From: Mytilus galloprovincialis
Lineage: Eukaryota; Mollusca; Bivalvia; Mytilida; Mytilidae
DNA: 64,000 nt
Direction of reading: 5' to 3'
Assembly: GCF_965363235.1 (NCBI RefSeq)
Contig: NC_134843.1
Coordinates: 94,893,795 to 94,957,794 of the forward strand
Shown piece by piece: positions 55,673 through 64,000 of this stretch (its first letter is position 1; the number at the start of each line of letters is the position of its first letter). The notes below the pieces were generated by a model that was given only the letters and a program-made list of their open reading frames with translations, ran no database searches and was not told the origin of the DNA. Both the position numbers and the translations under genes were made by a program.

Positions 55673-57676
55673 CTAAACATGTACAGTTGACACATTAATT
55701 TTTCCTTCAAACACATTATTATTTTCGTTCATAATCTTTCTTTTGATGGTATTGGCCTTTACATTTTTCATCTTTCTTGACCAATCAGATAAAGCATAAA
55801 TAAGTTTATCCCAAAACCAACAATCGCTTGATTTCACGTACGTTAAAGTTTGCATACAACTTCTCAATTCCGGTTCAAAATCACTTGTAGGTATTTCTTC
55901 TAATAACAGGATGATCAAATGGCGCTTCTTTTCGAGAAGACTTTGATGCAAAGCTGTTCTAAATTCAAGAAGACACCATTCACTTTTCAGAAATCTTTTC
56001 GATACAACTATGATAGTGTGTCGACTGTTTTCCACACTTCGGACAATGTTATCGGATATTGCAGCTCCTACCATAAAATCACGATGATGGAGACAGAGAG
56101 AAAACTTTGGGCCTGTTTCGGGGGTCTCAAGCCGTTTTGCAAGGGTATTAATAACCCAGTGAATGTCTGCTTGACTATAAGCAATAAATGCATCGTATTT
56201 CTTGTTGTCGTCTGTTTCATATTGTTGACATGGCAGCAATATATGTAGGCGTGTATATGCAAGTATAACTATTTCCTTTTTGTATCTAACACCAATGATA
56301 ATACAAATACTAAAAACAAAAGCCAAACAACAAAGGCCGATAATAGGACCTTTCAGATATGTTTTAGAAACTGTTCCATCACATCCGATTTCTGGTAAAG
56401 AAAGGTGTGAAATTGTCTGTCCACGAACAGACGGCGGGTTTGAACATGTTAAATCTAATAAATATCTATAGCGGGAGATATTCGGATAAATGCCTCTACG
56501 GAAAACGTCGAACAAATCTTTAATTTCACAATCACAGACGTATGGATTATTCCGAATATTTATCGTTAACTGACTACAGATGTCACGAAAAATTGTAATC
56601 AGACTTCGCGCCTTCACTGTTGTTATATTGTTAAATCGCAAATCAAAAATGTCTCCTGTAGCGTTATCATTACTATGACACGTAAAAGAACCAAGATCTG
56701 ATATTCTATTATGGGTAAAATCTACAATTTTCAGTTTTTTACTGAAAAGTCCCCAGTCATAAATTTGTACCGGTATCTCAGAAATGCCACAGTGGGAAAA
56801 ATTCATTACCTCTACAGCAGGGTAAAGAAAGTTTTGAAACTGTTTATTCAGCTGTTGGCGATCAAATCCAATAGAAAAACTTTTGTCCAAATATCGAAGA
56901 TTAGGAAACTTACATCTGAAAGACGTATCACTATTTTTTCTGTGATAGTCAACGTTCTTTTCCATGACTGTATCCTGCGAGAATGGTATTGACAACAAAT
57001 CTGTGAAATAATCCGTCAGGTTAGATTCCGTTATTTCTATTGCGTTTAAAGTTCCGCACTCAAACGCTTTTGTAACTTCTCTTGGATCAACAGAAGCGTT
57101 AAGATCACTAATGGAATTAAGGACAATCGAATCTTTAAGACTAAAGTATCTTATGTCATCTGATATTGAGTCTATTGAAAAATCTCTGATTTCAGATCGG
57201 AAACCAGACAAAATGCAGTCTGATATATGTAAAGAATAGAGAAGACGTGCCCGTCCAGGATACGGGAAGAATACACCTCCGCCGTTTACACATTTTATTG
57301 TAACAGAAAATAATACATTTTCCTGAATGTTGGATGTCAAATTACGAAAGTCGAGAAAGTTTATACTGGTATTTCCTGAAACGTCACATAAGATTTTCAT
57401 ATGATTTCTGAATGTATCATCTTTATTTATTTTTTCTTCAAGGACATAGCACATATCTTGCCAAGAACTAGGCAAAGAGAAAACGCTCGCATTATTTACC
57501 ATTGATTTAGTAATCACGTCTGTTTTGTTCATTCCATTATTTCCCTCATGTCCTTGAAAATCATTTACAATGCTTGTATTATTTTTGTAAGTACTAATGT
57601 ATTGGATAAATGTCACAAATGTCATAACAAGAAAGATCCTTTTTGGAAATAGTTGACAATTATTCATATGGAACAT
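55673..57676 (-). CDS. Toll-like receptor, compact ectodomain
   Basis: A 667-residue single-exon frame. A hydrophobic signal/anchor stretch lies at about 13-26, with a second in-frame Met at 4. The ectodomain has a few recognisable leucine-rich units (about 255-375: NLRYLDKSFSIG, AVEVMNFSHCGISEIPVQIY, KLKIVDFTHNRISDLGS, FDLRFNNITTV). A cysteine-rich C-terminal cap follows at 377-433 (NNPYVCDCEIKDL, DLTCSNP). The membrane span is at 443-463 and the TIR domain at about 493-640. Box 1 is YDAFIAYS (494-501), the BB loop RDFMVGA starts at 532, and box 3 FW is at 621-622. Function by family: cell-surface or endosomal pattern recognition signalling through MyD88-type adaptors. The ectodomain is short compared with Toll receptors of 20 or more repeats. 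The BB-loop proline is replaced by Val. Bivalves have large expanded TLR sets, so the ligand is unknown. Confidence 0.93.
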   Translation of the reverse strand: MFHMNNCQLFPKRIFLVMTFVTFIQYISTYKNNTSIVNDFQGHEGNNGMNKTDVITKSMVNNASVFSLPSSWQDMCYVLEEKINKDDTFRNHMKILCDVSGNTSINFLDFRNLTSNIQENVLFSVTIKCVNGGGVFFPYPGRARLLYSLHISDCILSGFRSEIRDFSIDSISDDIRYFSLKDSIVLNSISDLNASVDPREVTKAFECGTLNAIEITESNLTDYFTDLLSIPFSQDTVMEKNVDYHRKNSDTSFRCKFPNLRYLDKSFSIGFDRQQLNKQFQNFLYPAVEVMNFSHCGISEIPVQIYDWGLFSKKLKIVDFTHNRISDLGSFTCHSNDNATGDIFDLRFNNITTVKARSLITIFRDICSQLTINIRNNPYVCDCEIKDLFDVFRRGIYPNISRYRYLLDLTCSNPPSVRGQTISHLSLPEIGCDGTVSKTYLKGPIIGLCCLAFVFSICIIIGVRYKKEIVILAYTRLHILLPCQQYETDDNKKYDAFIAYSQADIHWVINTLAKRLETPETGPKFSLCLHHRDFMVGAAISDNIVRSVENSRHTIIVVSKRFLKSEWCLLEFRTALHQSLLEKKRHLIILLLEEIPTSDFEPELRSCMQTLTYVKSSDCWFWDKLIYALSDWSRKMKNVKANTIKRKIMNENNNVFEGKINVSTVHV

Positions 57677-58420
57677 GATATCGTTGTTAAGTCTTAACGC
57701 AGTAATATGAGCGACTTTGCAAATGTAACTATACGAATTGTCTCTCTGAAATATAAATCATATTTTTGTAAATTGAACAATTCTTTTTTTTTGTCAGATA
57801 TATTTTTCATACGTTGTATTATAATAATTATAAAGCTGTTTTCTTTGTTTTAAACATATTCATGAAAATCGACTTCTATTCCAGATACCTTCGAGGTCAT
57901 TTTCAGTTTTTACAATTAAGAAATTATTTCTAAAATTTTGTACTTGTCTACCAAACACTTACATTTATAATGAAGTTTTCCAACTTAACATGACCATTAC
58001 TTTGTTTACCTGTGTATTCAGAATCCGGGATCACTGATATATACAATATATGTGTTAAAGCAAGGAATAATAGGCATCAGGTGATCTCCCTTTTAATGGC
58101 CTTATTTTTAGCTTAATTACTACTGAACGAGAATAGGATAGCCTAAAATATATATATATATATGTGTAGTTTCCGGAAAAAATGGTGATATAATAAACGT
58201 TATGGAGTAGGATTTGTAATTTTATGGTTATTACGATACGGTACAGGTAGCTCCGCCATTCGTTTTCTTTGTCGATCCGTATCATGATAACTTGCGATCA
58301 ACTATTTCAGCAATATATATAAAGTTTACAGTAGAATCGGGACAAACATTTTATATAAGATTATACCATTGTTTTGATCATTGCACAAGATCAGATCTTC
58401 CTGTACTTTTCATTATGACA
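57677..58420. other. 5' flank of the receptor gene, no other feature seen
   Basis: AT-rich sequence with a short TA run near 58148. No upstream exon or convincing promoter element was identified. Confidence 0.4.
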
Positions 58421-58424
58421 TCAA

Positions 58425-58675
58425 AAGACTACTAACACAAAGGTTCCTGGTTCGATTACCGTCTGGGATGAAAATTTCAGGGACTGAATTTTCGGCTCTC
58501 CCTTGACACCATTTGCGAGTATGGTCTTGAGGAAACGATGATAGTCCGTCGGAAGGGGACGATAAATGGATGACCCGTGTTAAGAGAGAGCCATATCTCT
58601 TGCACGTTAAAGACACCATTGTAGATTTCGAAAAAGAGTTTAATATAAGTTGCAACTTGTTTCCCAATCAACTAT
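58425..58675 (+). mobile_element. tRNA-derived SINE, 5' part missing
   Basis: GGTTCGATTACC (58452-58463) matches an RNA polymerase III B box. Downstream, GGGACGATAAATGGATGACC, GCCATATCTCTTGCACGTTA and AGATTTCGAAAAAGAGTT recall the conserved body of mollusc SINEs. An A box was not found upstream, so the head is probably truncated or decayed. Minus-strand frames here are not genes. Confidence 0.65.
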
Positions 58676-58739
58676 AAATAAATATGTTTAAACTAAAAGA
58701 CTTTTAGCATAAAATGACTCTTTTAATCAATAAAACCAT

Positions 58740-58870
58740 GACTATAATTAATTTGTGTACGCCTGACGCGCGTTTTGACTACAAAAGACTCATTGTGCCG
58801 CTCGAGAAAAAAAAAGTTTTAAAAGGCCAAATTAAGCACATAGTTGAAGAGCATTGAGAATCTAAATTCC
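58740..58870 (-). repeat. Hammerhead-bearing repeat, decayed inverse copy
   Basis: On the minus strand TTGAAGAGC is replaced by ATGCTCTTCAACTATGTGCT, followed by CTCGAGCGGCACAATGAGTC and AAAACGCGCGTCAGGCGTAC. The core is mutated (CACAATGAG for CACTGATGAG, and TCAAAAC for ACGAAAC), so cleavage is not expected. Confidence 0.8.
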
Positions 58871-58904
58871 GAAAGGTTTTGCAAAATAGAGTTAAGGTAA
58901 TTTA

Positions 58905-59065
58905 TTCTCCGGGGAAAATCCTTAGTAGCTTCGAAAGCTCCGAACATTCCTTATTACGGAAACTCCGACCATTTCTTATAACGATTACTCCGAACATTCA
59001 TTGTTACGGTAACTGCGAGAATTCTTTATTAAGGTTACTTCGAGCATACCTTATTAGGGATTAGT
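58905..59065. repeat. About 27-bp tandem repeat, six degenerate copies
   Basis: Units are variants of ACTCCGAACATTCCTTATTA followed by CGGTA. Drift is considerable between units. No protein or regulatory role is evident. Confidence 0.8.
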
Positions 59066-59069
59066 AAAT

Positions 59070-60690
59070 ATGTTTGTGCTTTCTATGTTACTGTTTTAAA
59101 TACTTGTCCTGTACTGATCTTTATATACAAATGAAAAGTGTTATGATTCTCAATGTGATAACTATCCACCACAAACCTACGACCCACAGGCATAAGAATA
59201 AGCAACTTATTGTCACGATACTCCCTTTAACAAGGAGCAAAGTCATAACGTATCGTAAGTAATAAAAGACCCTAAATAGCAAGTCAGGGACGTGGTCAAT
59301 TGTTGTCTTCAATTTCATATACATGTACCAGGGGACTATCTGGAGCTTGATATACTGTTTTGAATTATTATGTATAATGTTAAAACTATGTATATCCTTT
59401 AGGTGTCGTTTGATAATTTCTATCGTTGGTTAACTCTCTCGTTAATTTAAACCTCAACTCTCAATTTTTTCATAGAATCTAAAGATAAAGCGGAAAGGTG
59501 CAGAAATTAAAGTAAAATGTAATAACAGAATAAAATGAACAGAATAAAATGAGATTTCATGGGATAATAATTTACTTACAGTTCACCATTTTGAATCTTG
59601 CTGTTAATGACAACAAAACGTACATTTTTATCTTTTTATAAATTCTTTGGTAATTCAGCTGACTGTCAACAACTGGGGAATTTTAAGGTGAGTTTTGTTA
59701 CCGAAAAAAGTGGTGAAGTCCAAAATTTTCTGTAACTTGCTGATTAGACAATATAATTGTTTTCCAGTTGTTCAAAATAATAATAAGGAGATATGGATTG
59801 ATTGACAATGAGACCAGAATGTCGCATTAGTTATTGTGAATTAGAACATTGAAAGTTATTACATATTTCTTCCTTGTCGTACATCTCTACTGAATTAGTC
59901 TATACATATATATTATGAAATATCCTTATGTTATTTAATAATATATACAAAGTAAGCTTTTTTACACCCAACAACTTTTTTGGTCCGTCAAGTATGGTAT
60001 TCTTCACACGGAATTACCGGATAAAATGTCAGCTAACAGATTTGCGTTATAAATCAACATTTTGTTACTGCTCTAAGTGGCCAAAAAGTAAGATTCAAGC
60101 AGATGATAATGACAAAGAAACGACGGAAAATCCGTGTCATATTTACAAACATGTATATATAAACGATACCATTCATCATCTTTTATAAACACGGAATCTT
60201 ATCGTAAAGGAAGCATCTACACATAATAAATCAAGATGACAAGTAATCCCTGACTGACTTCCGTACATCATTATAACTCAATAAATTTTTAATGAAAAAG
60301 AAGAATTAGTAGGATAAAGTTTATATATCATAAATTAGATTTTGTTTACGGTACAGGTCCTTAAATGGCAGTATATACCGGACATTTTAACAAGTAAATT
60401 GTTTCAGAAGCCATGCTATACGAGTACTTATTTGTTGCAAGCTCATCTGCACGTTAAAAAACTTTATAAAGATCCTATACACGCGATTTTCAGATTTATA
60501 TGTTAGTCTCATTATTGATGTCTCAGAAGTTTACTACGAATGTTTCTACTATAATAAAATCCAAATCTGTACACTCTTTTCCCGAAGATTCACCGCTAAT
60601 TGTTAGGTAGTAGTACCTGATAGCAGTATTGTAAGTAGAAAGACTGTATCTTTAATCAATGTATTAAGCAAAGTATCCTTATTCGTTTTT
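59070..60690. other. Non-coding stretch, one unexplained open frame
   Basis: A fragment like a retroelement tail end (GACAATGAGACCAGAATGTC) lies near 59800. The frame 59928-60188 has no recognisable domain. Nothing else could be identified. Confidence 0.45.
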
Positions 60691-60930
60691 CTTTAATATA
60701 ATGGAATTATATGTGACTGTCATACAAGTGAGAGATTTAGCTAGCTATAAAACCAGGTTTAATCCACCATTTTCTACATAGAAAATGCCAATACCAGGTG
60801 AGGAATATGACAGTTGTCATCCATTTGTTTGATAAGGTTGCGCTTTTGATTTTGCCATTTAAAGGGACTTTCCGATTGGAATTTTCATCAGAGTTCGGTA
60901 TTTTTATGATTGTACTGTTTAGCTGTGGAG
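60690..60930 (+). mobile_element. Retroelement tail fragment
   Basis: GTGAGAGATTTAGCTAGCTA, AAAACCAGGTTTAATCCACC and GGGACTTTCCGATTGGAATT match the inverse of 50580-50880. Only non-coding tail remains. Confidence 0.65.
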
Positions 60931-61059
60931 GATTCTACAGGCAATGGGAATATGCTCTACTCTACCTCTACTGACCCGCGAACCGAAGGATGTTATGGTA
61001 CAGGGTTGAATCTGATGAAGGTTGGAACCATCTGAAGTCATCAAAACATCGACAGAGAG

Positions 61060-63960
61060 CGGTAGAGATTCATGAGGTAGAATGAGCAGTCAAGAGAATG
61101 TGACAGCAAAAAAAAAAACCAGAATGCCACCCTCTGGTAGTAATACTAGTTATCATTTCTTCTGAGAAAACAGTGACCATCAGGAATTGCTGAATGGAAA
61201 CGGGAGAGACAGCTGACAAATTGAAACAGACTGGTATGGACACTCGAAGGCAGCTACCCTAAGTGTTGTTTCCGTTTGGGGACACCGAAGATAGTTACTA
61301 GTACTACACAGAATGTAGAAGTATACCCCCCAGAGTCACCCGAGAGGAGAGAGGATGAGCACAACCAAACAGATCAAACGGCAATGACTTGGAAACGAAA
61401 ACGAACAATGACACAGATGTTACAAACAGCTTTGACAGGGGAGAAAGCAGAAGTTAAATTCCAATGTTGAAAGATTTTCAAAAACTAAAGATGCTTAAAG
61501 ATTCACCAGTCAGGGTCGGGATGCAGTCGAGGAATTGTTACAAAGCAGCGCACATATTTATCCGGTGAGAATCATAACCAGGACACAAACTATAGCGCAA
61601 GGAATCTCTCAGCATCAGTATGATCCCACGACAAAAGCCAAAGCTTGGATGATGAGGAGCACATGACACAGCAAAAACAAGAGACATCACATCAGAAAGA
61701 AAGAAAGAATAATATGGCCAAAGATGAACAGTGAAGCCCAATGGAGATTTTATACGATGATTTAGGAGTAATTCTAGAAACATCACTCCAAGGATGTGTT
61801 GCGAGGAGGATAAAAACACTGACTATCCTAGCAAATGACACCGGGAAGAAAAGATTTGGTGTTGAGGACAGGAAAGAAAGAAGAAACACCAAGCAGGCAC
61901 CAAACAGTAGAGAACAGAAAATTAAACACATAAGGAAGGAACTCAAAGACCTAAACAGGCGGTACAAGAGACGCACTAAGATAGAAATAGATTGCCTTAG
62001 CTGTATTTTTTGTATTTTTTTTTTAAATTTTGTTCCTTAATGCTTTTCAACTTCTTACTTTATTTGGCCTTTTTAACCTCTTTGGATTCGAGCGTCAATA
62101 ATGAGTCTTTTGTAGACAAAACTCGCGTCTGGCGTGAATACAAAATTTATTCCTGGTATCTATGATGAGTTTATTTACAACCACTGGGTCGATGCCACTG
62201 CTGGTGGAGTTTTAATTTCCCGAGGGTATCACCAGCCCAGTAGTCAGCACTACTGTGCTGACATGAATTATCATTGAGATGGTCATATTTATAAATTAAC
62301 TTTTTACAAAACTTTTGAGTTTTTGAAATACTAAGGCTTTTCTTCCTCAGGAATAGATTACCTTAGCTGTATTTGGCAAAACGTTTTAGAATTGGATTCG
62401 AGTGTCACTGATGAATCTTTTGTAGACGTAACGCGCGTCTGGTGTAAATACAAAATTTAATCCTGGTATATATGATGAGTTTATAAGTTGGAAAAGGCAT
62501 GTCCTACAGACAGTGTTAGAGATGAACTGAGAAGAAATCAAGAATAGAAATAAGAAGAACGCAAAAATAGAGCGAACTTCATCATGAATCAATTCAACTA
62601 CACACAACCCTGTTGGGTGTAGAAAGAACAGGGAATCTTCATTTTAGTAAGGAGGAAGTAGAAATGTATCTGCACGAAATACTCTCAAACAATAAAAGAG
62701 AGACACCTTTGGGATATTGCACAAGAACTGAAAAGGGAAAATAAACAACAAGAGAATTTGAAACGAAGGAACTAACGTATAAAGAAGTTTGTGAGGTGGC
62801 AAACAAGGATCAGAAACTGAGTAGAGTGGTGTACCATACACATGCAAGATAACTGTGGCAGCTATATATTATGAACACTATGAAAAAAAATTAGACTATT
62901 GCTGAAAGCTAGCAGAAGGCGCTTAGGGTGCTTTGTACCGAAGTAAAAAGATTCAAAAGAAATTTCATAGTTTAGGGTAATTTCATTGTTGAGCATAGAG
63001 GGAAAAATCTTGTTGTATGGTTAGTCCAGCAAACAAATCTGGATTAGTACCACACAAATTGATAAAGATGGCCATGGATCACTACTACATTCCAGAACTC
63101 ATCAAGAAGATAGTCCTGAAGTATTTTGGTGGAATACAGCTCCGATTTGCTGTAGATAACAAGACAACATCATCGCAGAAGTAAGAGAAAGGAATACTTA
63201 CGTGTTGTACCATCTCAAGGATACTATTCATTATGAGTATGAACGTCATCAGAAAGGCAGCAGAAAGAGAAACAAAAGGTCAGATTCCGGTTTTTTTTTC
63301 TCCAGCAACAAGAGGTTTCATGGATAACCTTGCAGTAACATCGTCATCCCATATTCAAGCAAGATGGATACTGTTGGCACTAAAAGAGGAAGTCACTTGG
63401 GCCGTGATGACATTTTAGCCAAAGAAGTGAAGATCAATGATACTGAGATAGATACTGAGATAAGGTCAATAACAAAGAAGTTCCAGCTTAAGATCCAACG
63501 GGACGAAATACCAACAATAGTAGATAACCCTATAAAGTGCCTTGGAAATGGTTTCATGAGACCCTTAAAGACTATACCAATGTGAAGATAGTACAAAGAC
63601 ATGTCGCAGAATGTATTGAAGTAGATAAGAGCTGATTGCCTGAGAAGTTTAAGGCTTGTTGGATAAACCAAATTGGTTTGCTACCAAGACTGACATGGCT
63701 TCACATGATCTATTAAATGACAGCAACAACAGTGGAAGCCATAGAAGGAAAGATTAAAAGTCACATCAGGAGTTGACTAGGAGCACCATTAAGTTTTACA
63801 GCAATTGGATTTTACAGTAGATCATCACAACTCCAGCTACCTTTAACATCAGCTTTGGAGCTATACAAAGTATCAATTTGCAAAGAGCAGACTCTTATAA
63901 ACACAAAGGAAAACAAGATCAGTAAAGCTGGAAACCAGACACATACTGGGCAGAAATGGT
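61060..63960 (+). mobile_element. Degenerate LINE-type retrotransposon with reverse transcriptase
   Basis: Segments in different frames follow the order of a non-LTR element that I recall from fish and molluscs. They are GEKAEVKFQC, then TGKKRFGVEDRKERRNTKQA and KELKDLNRRYKRRTK, then RRLGCFVPK, GLVPHKLIKMAMDHYYIPEL, FMDNLAVTSSSHIQARWILL and IPTIVDNPIKCLGNGF. The catalytic FMDD motif reads FMDN. Stops and frame changes are frequent, so the copy is old. The hammerhead repeat pair at 61985-62490 is inserted in it. The element runs off the right edge of the window or ends near it; no tail was recognised. The clade (R2/R4-like?) is uncertain. Confidence 0.75.
61985..62490 (+). repeat. Two hammerhead-bearing repeat units in tandem
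   Basis: Unit 1 (from GATTGCCTTAGCTGTATTTT) has its ribozyme remnant at about 62091-62136; unit 2 (from GATTACCTTAGCTGTATTTG) at about 62398-62445. The expected cleavage positions (62129 and 62439) are 310 bp apart. Unit 1 reads AATAATGAG and ACAAAACTC; unit 2 keeps CTGATGA but reads GTAA for GAAA, and lacks about 60 bp upstream. The pair interrupts the LINE at 61060-63960. Confidence 0.8.
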
Positions 63961-64000
63961 CAGCGAAAATTGCAGCAGATCAAACAGAAAGTATTCTTAA

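Noticed and set aside
55919-56248. Plus-strand frame of 109 residues
   Set aside because: It is the antisense shadow of the receptor TIR domain.
58413-58671. Minus-strand frames with PDGNRTRN
   Set aside because: They are antisense translations of the SINE body; the apparent motif is the inverse of the B box.
59928-60188. 86-residue plus-strand frame ending THHL-like
   Set aside because: It matches no family I recognise and lacks supporting context.
61060-63960. Interpretation as a host gene encoding an RT-domain protein
   Set aside because: Frequent stops and frame changes, the FMDN catalytic change and an internal insertion show a decayed LINE.

Overview
The window looks like nuclear DNA of a marine bivalve, most likely a mussel (Mytilus-like). 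It is AT-rich, has split host genes with GT-AG introns, and is crowded with repeat families that I recognise from memory as typical of mytilid genomes. No database search was possible, so organism and family names rest on recalled similarity.

Three host genes can be supported, all on the minus strand. (1) A DOK-family docking protein, whose PH and PTB domains are coded by five exons between 17285 and 11691; its 3' end was not found. (2) NDUFS3, the 30-kDa iron-sulfur-arm subunit of respiratory complex I, six exons from 48633 to 35890, giving a complete 265-residue protein with a mitochondrial presequence. (3) A single-exon Toll-like receptor (55673-57676) with signal peptide, a short leucine-rich ectodomain, a membrane span and a TIR domain. 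The genes are functionally unrelated, and nothing suggests shared regulation.

Most of the rest is mobile DNA. 0-11 kb is mostly plain AT-rich DNA with minisatellites and small inverted-repeat elements. 12-14 kb and 18.8-19.3 kb carry copies of a repeat with a ~170-bp internal tandem core. 19.4-20.7 kb is a truncated reverse-transcriptase element. 21.4-33.7 kb is a deeply nested stack: the 3' tail of a retroelement was hit by two large inverted-repeat DNA elements (21473-27133 and 27197-33578), and each of these carries further insertions. The NDUFS3 introns hold a 2-kb hAT-like element with 8-bp target duplications (36883-38842), a hAT transposon copy (41915 to about 46290) and a 0.9-kb TA-flanked element (47094-48008). 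51-55 kb and 60.7-64 kb hold reverse-transcriptase fossils and several copies of a repeat carrying a hammerhead ribozyme, one of which (54744-54788) has an intact core.

The most unusual content is the hAT transposon in NDUFS3 intron 2. Its predicted protein starts with a PCNA-box-like motif, continues with a cysteine-protease-like domain resembling the herpesvirus large-tegument (C76) deubiquitinase family, then an acidic repeat linker, and then hAT transposase. A second copy at 28171-31364 is an internally deleted relative that keeps both termini.
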